DNA of 64,000 nucleotides from Tyzzerella sp. An114. Its GTDB lineage: Bacteria; Bacillota; Clostridia; Lachnospirales; Anaerotignaceae. The DNA lies in assembly GCF_002161055.1 (NCBI RefSeq), contig NZ_NFLT01000001.1, forward strand, positions 248,001 through 312,000. Reading direction: 5' to 3'. How positions within the stretch are numbered: position 1 is the stretch's first letter; each line of letters begins with the position of its first letter. Position numbers and translations under genes: made by a program. Below, piece by piece: positions 26,150-34,718 of the stretch. The notes beneath the pieces are model-generated. The model saw only the letters and a list, made by a program, of their open reading frames with translations, did no database searches and was not told the DNA's origin.

Positions 26150-26455
26150 ATGTCAAGAGCATTTAAAGATATAAACGAATTTAACACTTGGCAGGAAATG
26201 AATGAAGGCTGTAATGTATATGAAAGTGCAACATCACAATACTTTAACACAGGTGAGTGGAGAGTAGATATGCCTACATTCATAGCTGAAAAATGCAAAC
26301 AGTGTCTCCTCTGTGTGCCTGTATGCCCAGACAGCTCAATACCTGTAAAAGATATGAAGAGACTTGACTTTGACTTTGACCACTGTAAAGGTTGCGGAAT
26401 ATGTGCTAAAGTCTGTCCTTTCGGAGCAATTGAAATGAAGAAGGAGGAGAACTAA
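26150..26455 (+). CDS. porD: Pyruvate:ferredoxin oxidoreductase, delta subunit (2[4Fe-4S])
   Basis: 101 residues. Two cluster motifs, CKQCLLCVPVCP and CKGCGICAKVCP, identify the ferredoxin-like subunit that carries electrons from the TPP site to free ferredoxin. It begins directly at the end of porC, with its GGAGGTG site inside the porC 3' end, and is followed by porA after one base. Confidence 0.92.
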   Translation: MSRAFKDINEFNTWQEMNEGCNVYESATSQYFNTGEWRVDMPTFIAEKCKQCLLCVPVCPDSSIPVKDMKRLDFDFDHCKGCGICAKVCPFGAIEMKKEEN

Positions 26456-26456
26456 A

Positions 26457-27638
26457 ATGTCTATCAGAGAAAGATTATCAGGAAATGAAGCAGTTGCAGT
26501 AGCGATGAGACAGATTAATCCTGACGTTATGCCTGCCTTCCCTATCACACCATCAACAGAAATACCACAGTATTTTTCAGCTTTCGTTGCAAATGGACAG
26601 GTTGATACAGTTTTCGTACCTGTTGAAAGTGAACACAGTGCAATGAGTGCTGCTATCGGAGCAGAAGCTGCCGGTGCTAGAACACTTACAGCAACATCAT
26701 CATGTGGTCTTGCCCTTATGTGGGAAGAACTTTATGTTGCAGCATCAGACAGACTTCCAATAGCTCTTGCCCTTGTAAACAGAGCTTTATCAGGCCCAAT
26801 AAACATCAACTGTGACCATTCAGACGCTATGGGTGCAAGAGATGCTGGTTGGATACAGATTTTCTCAGAAAGCAATCAGGAAGCATATGACAACTTTGTA
26901 CAGGCTTACAGAATAGCAGAACACAAAGACGTTAGACTTCCTATTATGATATGCCAGGACGGTTTCATCACAAGCCACGCTGTTGAAAATATCGAACTTA
27001 TAGAAGATGACAAAGTAAAAGAATTTGTTGGAGAATATTGTCCAGAAAATTATCTTCTTAACGACAATGGAACAATGGCAGTAGGTCCTTATGCTATACC
27101 TGCATACTACATGGAAACAAAGAGAGCTCAGCTTGAAGCATTAAAAAATGCAAAAAAAGTTGCTCTTGAAGTTGCAGAAGACTTTGAAAAGATTTCCGGA
27201 AGAAAATACGGATTATTTGAAACATACAAAACAGAAGATGCTGATTACATAATGGTTATAATGGGCTCAGCAGCAGGAACAGGAAAAGAAGCTGTTGACG
27301 AATTAAGAGCAGAAGGCAAAAAAGTTGGTCTTCTCAAAATAAGACTTTTCAGACCATTCCCAGCTGAAGAAATTGTTGAAGCAATAAAACACGTTAAATA
27401 TATTGCTTGTATGGATAGAACAGAAAGCTTTAACGCACAGAGCGGTCCTATCGGTAACGATATAAGAACAGCTTTATACAATGCAAAAGCTGACTGTGAA
27501 GTAATCAACTATGTATACGGTCTTGGTGGACGTGACGTAACAGTTGAAAGCCTTAAATCAGTTTATGAGGCACTTATGGAAATTGAAAAAACAGGCGATG
27601 CAGGTGAAAGATATCGCTATTTATCATTAAGAGATTAA
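26457..27638 (+). CDS. porA: Pyruvate:ferredoxin oxidoreductase, alpha subunit
   Basis: 393 residues, the pyrimidine-binding TPP fold. Motifs include FPITPSTEIPQYF, the conserved VESEHSAMSAAIGAEAAG, TATSSCGLALMWEELY and a C-terminal transketolase-C-like domain (LKIRLFRPFPAEEIVEA, DRTESFNAQSGP). With beta it forms the TPP active site that cleaves pyruvate to acetyl-CoA, CO2 and reduced ferredoxin. GGAGGAG precedes the ATG. Nothing points to a different 2-oxoacid, but substrate choice cannot be proven from motifs. Confidence 0.93.
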   Translation: MSIRERLSGNEAVAVAMRQINPDVMPAFPITPSTEIPQYFSAFVANGQVDTVFVPVESEHSAMSAAIGAEAAGARTLTATSSCGLALMWEELYVAASDRLPIALALVNRALSGPININCDHSDAMGARDAGWIQIFSESNQEAYDNFVQAYRIAEHKDVRLPIMICQDGFITSHAVENIELIEDDKVKEFVGEYCPENYLLNDNGTMAVGPYAIPAYYMETKRAQLEALKNAKKVALEVAEDFEKISGRKYGLFETYKTEDADYIMVIMGSAAGTGKEAVDELRAEGKKVGLLKIRLFRPFPAEEIVEAIKHVKYIACMDRTESFNAQSGPIGNDIRTALYNAKADCEVINYVYGLGGRDVTVESLKSVYEALMEIEKTGDAGERYRYLSLRD

Positions 27639-27651
27639 GGAGTGAAAAACA

Positions 27652-28584
27652 ATGGCATATAACTTTAAAGAAGTAATGAACAAAGAAGAACGTTTAGCTC
27701 CTGGTCACAGAATGTGTGCAGGCTGCGGCGGTACTATCGCAGTAAGAAATGTACTTCGTGCACTTCACGATGAAGATAAAGCTGTTATAACAAATGCAAC
27801 AGGCTGTCTTGAGGTTTCTACATTTATGTATCCATATACAGCTTGGAAAGATTCATATATCCACAATGCTTTTGAAAATGCAGCAGCTACTTGTTCAGGT
27901 GTTGAGGCTGCTTACAGCGTACTCAAAGCAAAAGGAAAAGTTAAAAACAATTTCAAATTCATAACATTTGGTGGTGACGGTGGTACATACGACATCGGTT
28001 TCCAGTCACTTTCAGGTGCTATGGAAAGAAATCATGACATGGTTTATGTATGTTATGACAATGGTGCTTACATGAACACAGGTATACAGCGTTCATCAGC
28101 TACACCTATGTATGCTGATACAACAACAACACCTGTTGGAAAAGAGTCAAACGGTAAAACTCAGAACAGAAAAGACCTTGCTGCAATAATAGCAAACCAT
28201 GACATTCCTTATGTTGCACAGACAACATTTGTACAGAATTTCAGAGACCTTCACTTAAAAGCTGAAAAAGCTATTTATACACCAGGTGCTGCATTCCTTA
28301 ATATCATGGCTCCATGTCCACGTGGTTGGAGATATAACACTCCTGACATCATTGACATATGTAAACTTGCTGTTGAGACATGCTACTGGCCATTATTTGA
28401 AGTTGAAAAAGGAAAATGGACACTTAACTACAAACCAAAAAATAAACTTCCTATTGAAGACTTCTTAAGACCACAGGGAAGATTTAAACATCTTTTCAAA
28501 AAAGGTAATGAACATCTTATTGAAGAATTCCAGGCCGAAGTTGATAGACGTTGGGAACTTCTTCTTAAAGCTTGTGAAGAATAA
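27652..28584 (+). CDS. porB: Pyruvate:ferredoxin oxidoreductase, beta subunit
   Basis: 310 residues with the cluster/TPP motifs HRMCAGCGG, NATGCLEVST, FGGDGGTYDIG (GDG TPP motif) and NGAYMNTGIQRS. The pattern, including GHR-C-GCG, FMYPYTAWKDSYIHNAFENAAAT and the end EVDRRWELLL, matches Thermotoga-type PorB as I recall it, and supports pyruvate as substrate. It is the last gene of the sigma-54-controlled operon, followed by a hairpin. Confidence 0.93.
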   Translation: MAYNFKEVMNKEERLAPGHRMCAGCGGTIAVRNVLRALHDEDKAVITNATGCLEVSTFMYPYTAWKDSYIHNAFENAAATCSGVEAAYSVLKAKGKVKNNFKFITFGGDGGTYDIGFQSLSGAMERNHDMVYVCYDNGAYMNTGIQRSSATPMYADTTTTPVGKESNGKTQNRKDLAAIIANHDIPYVAQTTFVQNFRDLHLKAEKAIYTPGAAFLNIMAPCPRGWRYNTPDIIDICKLAVETCYWPLFEVEKGKWTLNYKPKNKLPIEDFLRPQGRFKHLFKKGNEHLIEEFQAEVDRRWELLLKACEE

Positions 28585-28596
28585 AAAATCTATATT

Positions 28597-28627
28597 AAAC
28601 GGTGGTATTTTGCCACCGTTTATTTTT
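28597..28627 (+). terminator. Terminator of porCDAB
   Basis: AAACGGTGG-TATTTTG-CCACCGTTTATTTTT follows porB by about 12 bp. Confidence 0.88.
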
Positions 28628-28649
28628 GTATTTAAGGAGTGATTTTAAA

Positions 28650-29132
28650 ATGTTCAAAAAAATGAGAAGAATAAAACAACAATTAAGTGACAATAACACA
28701 ATAGAAATATTAGAGAAATGTAAAACAGGAATATTAGGTGTATTGGACGAAAATGGTTATCCCTACACAATACCTTTAAATTATGTTTATAAAAACAATA
28801 AAATATATATCCACTCTGCAAAAGAAGGTCATAAAATAGACGCTATAAAAAATTGTGATAAAGTTTCATTCTGTGTAATTGATAAAGATGATGTTGTTCC
28901 TGAAAAATTGACAACATATTTTAGAAGTGTAATTGTATTTGGAAAAGCCAAAATATTAGAAGATGAAAAAGATATATTTGAAGCTGCAAAAATATTAGGA
29001 TTAAAATACAATAGTGATATTGATTTTATAGAAAAAGAAATAAAAAGATTTTGGAATTCTTTATCATGTATAGAAATTACAATTGACCACATGACTGGAA
29101 AAGAAGCAATAGAGCTTGTTAAGACAAATTAA
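28650..29132 (+). CDS. Pyridoxamine 5'-phosphate oxidase family protein (NimA-like)
   Basis: 160 residues. The N-terminus MFKKMRRIKQQLSDNNTIEIL with GILGVLDENGYPYTIPLNYVY matches the small split-barrel flavoproteins annotated as PPOX-type or nitroimidazole-resistance (Nim) proteins; IYIHSAKEGHKIDAI follows. It probably binds FMN; the substrate is unknown. The ATG at 28650 has AAGGAGTGA at 8 nt; earlier in-frame codons overlap the porB terminator. Some transcription may read through from porB. Confidence 0.85.
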   Translation: MFKKMRRIKQQLSDNNTIEILEKCKTGILGVLDENGYPYTIPLNYVYKNNKIYIHSAKEGHKIDAIKNCDKVSFCVIDKDDVVPEKLTTYFRSVIVFGKAKILEDEKDIFEAAKILGLKYNSDIDFIEKEIKRFWNSLSCIEITIDHMTGKEAIELVKTN

Positions 29133-29166
29133 AAAATACCTCCTTATTATAGGAGGTATTTTTTTA
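29131..29166. terminator. Bidirectional terminator
   Basis: AAAAATACCTCCT-TATT-AGGAGGTATTTTT separates the convergent PPOX-type and XRE genes. Confidence 0.88.
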
Positions 29167-29493
29167 CTGTTTATTTTTTAATATAGCTTTTGCAACATCA
29201 AGCAATAATTTTTTATCATTTGAATTAAACTCTTTAACTATATCACTAAGTTCATTTCCTAAAAAATTATCCATACTATCAACTGTTCCTGTCAAAAGTA
29301 ATGATATTGGTATGTTTAAAACATCAGATATTCTTCCTAACATTTCAAGACTTATCTTTGTAGCTCCTCTTTCCATTCTACTTTCATAACTTATAGATAT
29401 ACCTAATTTTTCTGCTAATTCTTCCTGAGTTAAATTTGCACATTTTCTGTTACTTTTAATTCTATTTCCTATAACTTTATAATCAATAGCCAT
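29164..29493 (-). CDS. XRE-family helix-turn-helix regulator
   Basis: 109 residues. A Cro/CI-type DNA-binding domain spans about residues 8-62 (RIKSNRKCANLTQEELAEKLGISISYESRMERGATKISLEML). The remaining 45 residues are helical and could dimerise. The start has AGGAGGT upstream. It is divergent from a 50-residue membrane protein gene, and two copies of an ACTTATAAGT-like palindrome lie between them, so it probably represses itself and/or that neighbour. Confidence 0.88.
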   Translation of the reverse strand: MAIDYKVIGNRIKSNRKCANLTQEELAEKLGISISYESRMERGATKISLEMLGRISDVLNIPISLLLTGTVDSMDNFLGNELSDIVKEFNSNDKKLLLDVAKAILKNKQ

Positions 29494-29540
29494 TTTTGCA
29501 CCTCCTGTTTCAAATTAGCATATAGACATATTTGCAAACA

Positions 29541-29573
29541 GAAACTTATAACTTCAATATAGAACTTATAAGT
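29541..29573. promoter_or_regulatory. Two candidate XRE operator sites
   Basis: ACTTATAAGT (29564-29573, perfect palindrome) and ACTTATAACT (29544-29553, one mismatch) have centres 20 bp apart, so they lie on one face of the helix between the divergent XRE and small membrane protein genes. Confidence 0.5.
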
Positions 29574-29585
29574 GCTATTTTTGTA

Positions 29586-29614
29586 TTGACTTTCCATTTA
29601 ATGCATGATATTAT
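29586..29614 (+). promoter_or_regulatory. Strong promoter of the 50-residue membrane protein gene
   Basis: TTGACT (29586-29591), 17 bp, TATTAT (29609-29614) with a TG one base upstream. The candidate operators end 13 bp before the -35 box. Confidence 0.7.
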
Positions 29615-29661
29615 AATAAAAAATATTTACAAGTTTTGTCATATTTTAAGGGGGTAGAACT

Positions 29662-29814
29662 ATGATAATAAGAGCAATGTTTATCGGTTTCATAATAGGA
29701 GCTTTGATAGGTCTTTTTACAACAGGTATACAAGGTGCTTTGTCAACTGGTTTTGTTTTTGCAATATTTGCTGTACCAATTAGAAAATGGTTATTTAGAA
29801 CTTTTTGGCATTAA
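29662..29814 (+). CDS. Small hydrophobic membrane protein, 50 residues
   Basis: A complete small gene: strong promoter, ribosome site AAGGGGG, ATG at 29662, 50 codons, TAA and a hairpin. The protein starts MIIRAMFIGFIIGALIGL, has two likely membrane segments (about residues 5-20 and 24-40) and a basic, aromatic end (RKWLFRTFWH). I do not recognise it. Size and charge pattern recall small membrane-active peptides, but also ordinary short membrane proteins. It is divergent from an XRE regulator. Confidence 0.72.
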   Translation: MIIRAMFIGFIIGALIGLFTTGIQGALSTGFVFAIFAVPIRKWLFRTFWH

Positions 29815-29850
29815 AAAAAAGCTCCTTTATTTTTAATAAAGGAGCTTTAA
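29814..29850. terminator. Bidirectional terminator
   Basis: AAAGCTCCTTTAT-TTTTA-ATAAAGGAGCTTT, with A and T runs, lies between the small membrane protein gene and the convergent hom gene. Confidence 0.88.
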
Positions 29851-29852
29851 TA

Positions 29853-31133
29853 TTAATAAACTCTTATAATACTTGAAACCTTATTTACAATAGAAAGTCC
29901 CTCAAGTATTGTTATTGAGTCTTTAAGGTTTTTCTCTTTTACAGAATCTGTAATTATAACTATTTCAGCAAAATTATTATCTCTTTTCTTTTTCTGCATC
30001 ATCTGATAAATACTTACACCATTATTTCCAAGTATACTAAGTACACTGGCAAGAGTTCCTGGTTTGTCAAGAAGCTGCATTCTTATAAAATATTTTGAAT
30101 ATATATCATCCATATTTTTAATAGAAAGCTCTTTATAACAAGTGCAACCTATTCTGCCACAACAATTAAAGTTTATGTTTCTTGCAACGTCCAAAACATC
30201 TCCCATTATAGCACTGGCAGTTGGAAGCTCTCCAGCTCCTTTTCCATAAAACATTGTGTCACCAACAGCGTCACCCTTAACAAAAACAGCATTAAAGGAG
30301 TCTTTAACCCCTGCAAGAGGGTGGTCACTAGGTATAAGCATAGGGTGAACTCTAACTTCAATTCCCCCCTCTGTATTGGCAGCAACACCGAGAAGTTTTA
30401 TATCACAATCAAGTTCTTTAGCATATTTAATATCTTTAGCAGAAATTTTTGATATACCTTCTGTATATACATCGTCAAAAGTAACCCTTGAATTAAAGGC
30501 GATAGAAGCCATTATGGCAACTTTTCTTGCAGCGTCATATCCTTCAATATCAGCAGTTGGGTCAGCCTCAGCATAGCCTAAATCCTGAGCTAATTTAAGG
30601 GCATCAGCAAACTCCATTCCCTCATCAGTCATTTTACTCAATATAAAGTTTGTAGTACCGTTCACAATACCCATAACTTCTTCAATTCTATTAGCCGCAA
30701 GACACTGTTTTAAAGGTCGTATTATAGGTATACCACCAGCAACAGCAGCTTCAAATAGAATATCGCATTTATTTTCCTTAGCAAGGTCAAGAAGTTCATG
30801 ACCATAGGAAGCAATAAGGTCTTTATTTGCAGTTACAACAGATTTTCCTTTTTTCAAAGCTTCTGTTATATATGTTCTAGCAGGTTCAATTCCTCCCATA
30901 ACTTCAATTATAATACTAATACTGTCATCGTTTATGATTTCTGACCAATCATCTGTAATTAAAGACTCATCAACGCCTTCTCTTTTCTTATTCTTATTTC
31001 TAACAAGAATTTTTGAAACTTCCAACTGTGAACCTGTTTTATATGGAAATTCATCTTTTTGACTTTCAATTATTTTATAAGTACCGCTTCCAACAGTACC
31101 AATCCCAAGTATAGCAACTTTTATACAATCCAT
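29853..31133 (-). CDS. hom: Homoserine dehydrogenase
   Basis: 426 residues. It reduces aspartate semialdehyde to homoserine, upstream of ThrC. The NAD(P)-binding start is VAILGIGTVGSGTY. Catalytic-domain motifs are VVTANKDLIASYGHEL, FEAAVAGGIPII and GTTNFILSKM with GYAEADPTADIEGYDAARK. A C-terminal ACT domain (about 348-426, LLDKPGTLASVLSILGNNGVS) suggests threonine feedback. It is monocistronic; no T-box or leader structure is visible upstream. Confidence 0.96.
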   Translation of the reverse strand: MDCIKVAILGIGTVGSGTYKIIESQKDEFPYKTGSQLEVSKILVRNKNKKREGVDESLITDDWSEIINDDSISIIIEVMGGIEPARTYITEALKKGKSVVTANKDLIASYGHELLDLAKENKCDILFEAAVAGGIPIIRPLKQCLAANRIEEVMGIVNGTTNFILSKMTDEGMEFADALKLAQDLGYAEADPTADIEGYDAARKVAIMASIAFNSRVTFDDVYTEGISKISAKDIKYAKELDCDIKLLGVAANTEGGIEVRVHPMLIPSDHPLAGVKDSFNAVFVKGDAVGDTMFYGKGAGELPTASAIMGDVLDVARNINFNCCGRIGCTCYKELSIKNMDDIYSKYFIRMQLLDKPGTLASVLSILGNNGVSIYQMMQKKKRDNNFAEIVIITDSVKEKNLKDSITILEGLSIVNKVSSIIRVY

Positions 31134-31198
31134 TTATAAACACCAGCCTTTTTCATTCTCCCTCTAATAAATACATTTGTATTTGTGAGACAAACAGT

Positions 31199-31207
31199 AT
31201 TATACCA
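31199..31207 (-). promoter_or_regulatory. Extended -10 promoter of hom
   Basis: TGGTATAAT on the minus strand (-10 at 31199-31204) has no good -35 box. It lies 65 bp before the hom start. Confidence 0.5.
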
Positions 31208-31300
31208 CAAAAAATATAAACATAGAACATTTAATTTAAAAAAATATTGTATAAATTAGAAAACAATATTATAAAAATTTACAGCACTTTATTAAAACAA

Positions 31301-31328
31301 AATAAGGTATGACTCTCGTCATACCTTA
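31301..31328 (-). terminator. Terminator of the glycosyltransferase gene
   Basis: AAGGTATGAC-TCTC-GTCATACCTT is followed by TTTTG on the minus strand, just past the stop. Confidence 0.85.
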
Positions 31329-31330
31329 CT

Positions 31331-32596
31331 TCATTTATTTTTCTTGAAAAATTGCAAGAAACTCATATAAAGGCTATCCTCATCATTTGACTGCTTTTCA
31401 AAATTATCAATCTGTTTTTCAACCTCATTCATTATTTTTTCTTTAAGTTTCAGCCATTCTTCCATTTTTTTATTTTTCTTTTTGTCTTTCTTTTTAAATT
31501 TAAGTTTTTTATAGAGTTTTCTCTTTTTCTTTTTAACTTTAACTTTTAATTTTTTCTTACCCTTAAAATCTTTAGTCTCTCTATAAACTCTATCATAAAA
31601 ATCTTCCCACATTTTCAGTACATTTTCTCTTGAATAAAATTTATGTCCTCTGTCAGAGTTTTTGCTCCATTCATCATAAAAATCTTTATCATTTTTTAAC
31701 TTTTCAAGTAGTTCCAAAAACTCATCAACAGAATTTCCCTTTAAATAATAGTCGAAAAGTATGTCATTATATATGTCTAAATCTCTCAAAAGTATAGGAA
31801 TTTTAACACACATTGATTCAAGTATAGTCATAGGGAAAAGCTCACTGTATGAAGGAAGAAACATAACATCAGCTAAATTATAAATACTGTTCATTTCATT
31901 TCTGTCAACTATACCTGTAAATATAACATTTTCAGGGGGATTTTCCATAAGCTCTTTAAGTTCCTTATATCCATCTGTCATAGGTCCAAAAGAGAAACCT
32001 CCAGCCCAAACAAAAACCGCATCAGTAAACTTTTTAGCACATTCTACAAAGTCAAATATACCTTTTCTAGTTTGTACCTGTCCAACACCTAAAACAACAA
32101 AAGCATTTTTATCTATATTCCATTTTTCTCTTATACTATCTTTTTTAATTTTATCATAGGGATAAAAAAAGTCATCTGAAACATAATTAGGTATATATGT
32201 TACTTTGCTTCTAGGTATACCATATTTTTCAAGCTCACCTATGAAATAAGGGTTTACTGTTACAAGATAATCCATACTTTCATAAAATTCTATCATATAT
32301 TTATAAAAAAGCTGTTTTATAGTCTTTGGTATATCAAGACTATCTTCAACCGTTTCAGGTAAAAAATGGACATATCCAACATTGGCAGAATTTTTTTTAT
32401 CAAGTATAACAGGTATAAAATATTCGGGGTTTATTGTATGAAAATGTTGTATATCACATTTCTTTTTTGAATTTATAAGGACTTCATACTTATCCTTAAG
32501 ACCTTCACTGACAAGACTTACCTGTTCAAGATATGCAGAACCTACACCTTGTCCCTTGACGGAGTCTGCTGATGAAAGCATATTTATTGTAGGCAT
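31331..32596 (-). CDS. GT4-type glycosyltransferase with lysine-rich C-terminal tail
   Basis: 421 residues with a GT-B fold: N-terminal acceptor domain to about residue 165, then a donor domain (VLGVGQVQTRKGIFDFVE, FTGIVDRNEMNSIYNLADVMFLPSYSELFPMTILESM with the E-x7-E-type motif). The size and motifs fit glycolipid or cell-wall glycosyltransferases; donor and acceptor are unknown. Residues about 330-400 form an unusually basic, Lys-rich tail ending in an acidic helical stretch, probably a peripheral membrane anchor or a nucleic-acid/teichoic-acid contact. AAAGGAGG precedes the ATG. It is a single-gene unit. Confidence 0.85.
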   Translation of the reverse strand: MPTINMLSSADSVKGQGVGSAYLEQVSLVSEGLKDKYEVLINSKKKCDIQHFHTINPEYFIPVILDKKNSANVGYVHFLPETVEDSLDIPKTIKQLFYKYMIEFYESMDYLVTVNPYFIGELEKYGIPRSKVTYIPNYVSDDFFYPYDKIKKDSIREKWNIDKNAFVVLGVGQVQTRKGIFDFVECAKKFTDAVFVWAGGFSFGPMTDGYKELKELMENPPENVIFTGIVDRNEMNSIYNLADVMFLPSYSELFPMTILESMCVKIPILLRDLDIYNDILFDYYLKGNSVDEFLELLEKLKNDKDFYDEWSKNSDRGHKFYSRENVLKMWEDFYDRVYRETKDFKGKKKLKVKVKKKKRKLYKKLKFKKKDKKKNKKMEEWLKLKEKIMNEVEKQIDNFEKQSNDEDSLYMSFLQFFKKNK

Positions 32597-32661
32597 TTAT
32601 TATACCTCCTTTGTATCTTTTATAAATATAGATACGTATTTTTTTGATTTTATATTACTGA

Positions 32662-32690
32662 TTATTAACATATGAAAAATAATTATTCAA
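32662..32690 (-). promoter_or_regulatory. Putative promoter of the glycosyltransferase gene
   Basis: On the minus strand TTGAAT (32685-32690), 17 bp, TAATAA (32662-32667), 66 bp before the start codon. Confidence 0.4.
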
Positions 32691-32691
32691 T

Positions 32692-32724
32692 AAAAAAACT
32701 GCCGCACAAAATGTACGGCAGTCT
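32692..32724 (-). terminator. Terminator of the ispH-rpsA operon
   Basis: ACTGCCG-TACATTTTGTG-CGGCAGT is followed by TTTTTTT on the minus strand. Confidence 0.88.
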
Positions 32725-32755
32725 AAATAACACTATAAAATGTATTTTTTAATAA

Positions 32756-34714
32756 TTATTCAGCAGGTGTTTCCTCTACTTTAGCTTCCTCAACAGCTGG
32801 AGCTTCAGCAGCTTTCTTTGAAAGGCTGATTTTTTTCTGTTCTGGATTAACTTCAAGAACTTTAACTTTGATTGTTTCACCAATCTTAAGTTCATCTTCA
32901 GGTTTAACAACGTGTTTTTCAGCAATCTGAGAGATGTGAACAAGTCCGTCTACACCTGGTTCAAGTTCGATGAATGCACCAAATGGTACCATACGAACAA
33001 CTTTACCTTCAACAACTGTTCCAACAGCATATTTTTCAACAGCTATTTTCCATGGGTTGCTGTCAGCATCTTTAAGTGAAAGAGAAATTTTTCCTTTTTC
33101 TTTGTCAACGTCAAGAACGATAGCCTCAACTGTCTGTCCTTCTTTTAATACGTCTTTAGGATTTGAGATACGTCCCCATGACATTTCTGAAATGTGGATA
33201 AGTCCGTCTACTCCACCAAGGTCAACGAAAGCACCAAAGTCTGTAAGTCTGCTTACAGTACCTGTAACTTTCTTTCCAGCCTCGATAGAATCAAATAAAG
33301 CAGCTTTCTTTTCGTTAGCTTCTTTTTCAATAAGAGCTTTACGTCCACCGATTATACGGTTTTTAGCTCTGTCAAGCTCGATAATATTGAATGAAAGTTC
33401 CTGGTCTTTGAAAACGCTAAGGTCATCAATGAATTTATTTGAAACCTGTGAAGATGGTATAAATACACGAACACCATTAACAACAGCTATAAGTCCGCCT
33501 TTAACAACGCTTACTACTTTACCTGTAACAACAGCTTTTTCATTGTAAGCTTTTTCGATTTCTTCCATGCCTTTCTGTGCTTCAATACGTTTCTTTGAAA
33601 GTAATACGTTTCCTTCGCCGTCATTTACACGAATAACAAATACTTCTATTTCATCTCCTGGTTTTACAACCTGGCTTGGGATAACGTTAACATCACTGCT
33701 GAATTCTCCTCTTGAGATGATTCCGTCAGATTTATATCCAAGGTTTACAGAAACCTCTTCATTCACAACACTAATAACTGTTCCTTTAACTATATCGCCA
33801 GTGTGTAAACTTACAAGAGACTGGTCCAGTAATTCCTGGAATGAAAGTTCTTCCCCTTCCTCAATATTTCCGTTTCGAGTTTCGAATTCGCTCATAGTAC
33901 TAATTACCTCCTTAATTATTGCTGATGGGGTTGATGCACCAGCAGTTATTCCTATTTTATCATTAGAACTGAAAATATTCAACACTAAATCGCAAATAGT
34001 TTCAATGTAATATGTATTCTGACAATATTTTTTGCATATTTCGTAAAGTTTTTGTGTATTTGAACTGCCCTTGTCACCTATTACAATCATTTTGTCAACT
34101 TTCTTTGAAAGTTCAACGGCTTCACGCTGTCTCTCATCAGTAGCGGAACATATTGTATTGTAAATTTTTACATTTGATATATGAGATTTTATAGCTTCTG
34201 TTATATCATTAAACTTTGAACCTCTAAATGTTGTCTGAACAACAACAGCAGTATCATTATCATTGTCAAAATATATATTTTCTACATCTTCAACATTTTC
34301 TATAATTGTTGCAGAGTTATCACACCAACCATTTATACCCATAACTTCAGGGTGATTTGGATTTCCTACAATTATAATGTTATTATTATTGTCATAATTC
34401 TCTTTTACTATGTTATGGATTTTTTTTACAAAAGGACAAGTTCCGTCAATATATCTAATTCCTTTTTTTTCAAATTCATCATATAAAAACTTTCCAACAC
34501 CATGAGAACGTATTATTACAGTACCTTCATCAATACCATCAAGACTTTCTATAATTTTAACACCTTTATTTTCTAAATCTTTTGTAACTTCCTTATTATG
34601 AATAAGAGAACCATAAGTATATATTTTTCCTTTTCCTATTTCATCATAACAAGCTTGTATTGCCCTATTTACTCCAAAACAGAAACCGGCAGATTTTGCA
34701 ACAGTAATTTCCAT
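32756..34714 (-). CDS. ispH-rpsA: IspH / ribosomal protein S1 fusion
   Basis: 652 residues in two parts. Residues 1-285 are IspH (LytB), the [4Fe-4S] enzyme that makes IPP and DMAPP from HMBPP (GFCFGVNRAI, RSHGVGK, TCPFVKKIHNIV, NHPEVMGINGW, and the late ITAGASTPS). From about residue 305 there are four S1 RNA-binding domains; the third and fourth (GLIHISEMSWGR, GLVHISQIAEKH) are the most canonical. The tail is acidic (EEAKVEETPAE). This fusion is well known in Clostridia. AGGAG before the ATG at 34714 fixes the start, ten codons inside the open frame. It is the last gene of a six-gene housekeeping operon. Confidence 0.95.
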   Translation of the reverse strand: MEITVAKSAGFCFGVNRAIQACYDEIGKGKIYTYGSLIHNKEVTKDLENKGVKIIESLDGIDEGTVIIRSHGVGKFLYDEFEKKGIRYIDGTCPFVKKIHNIVKENYDNNNNIIIVGNPNHPEVMGINGWCDNSATIIENVEDVENIYFDNDNDTAVVVQTTFRGSKFNDITEAIKSHISNVKIYNTICSATDERQREAVELSKKVDKMIVIGDKGSSNTQKLYEICKKYCQNTYYIETICDLVLNIFSSNDKIGITAGASTPSAIIKEVISTMSEFETRNGNIEEGEELSFQELLDQSLVSLHTGDIVKGTVISVVNEEVSVNLGYKSDGIISRGEFSSDVNVIPSQVVKPGDEIEVFVIRVNDGEGNVLLSKKRIEAQKGMEEIEKAYNEKAVVTGKVVSVVKGGLIAVVNGVRVFIPSSQVSNKFIDDLSVFKDQELSFNIIELDRAKNRIIGGRKALIEKEANEKKAALFDSIEAGKKVTGTVSRLTDFGAFVDLGGVDGLIHISEMSWGRISNPKDVLKEGQTVEAIVLDVDKEKGKISLSLKDADSNPWKIAVEKYAVGTVVEGKVVRMVPFGAFIELEPGVDGLVHISQIAEKHVVKPEDELKIGETIKVKVLEVNPEQKKISLSKKAAEAPAVEEAKVEETPAE

Positions 34715-34718
34715 AAAA

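Noticed and set aside
31134-31330. T-box or threonine leader for hom or thrC
   Set aside because: No T-box core, specifier stem or leader peptide could be found in the upstream gaps of hom or thrC.
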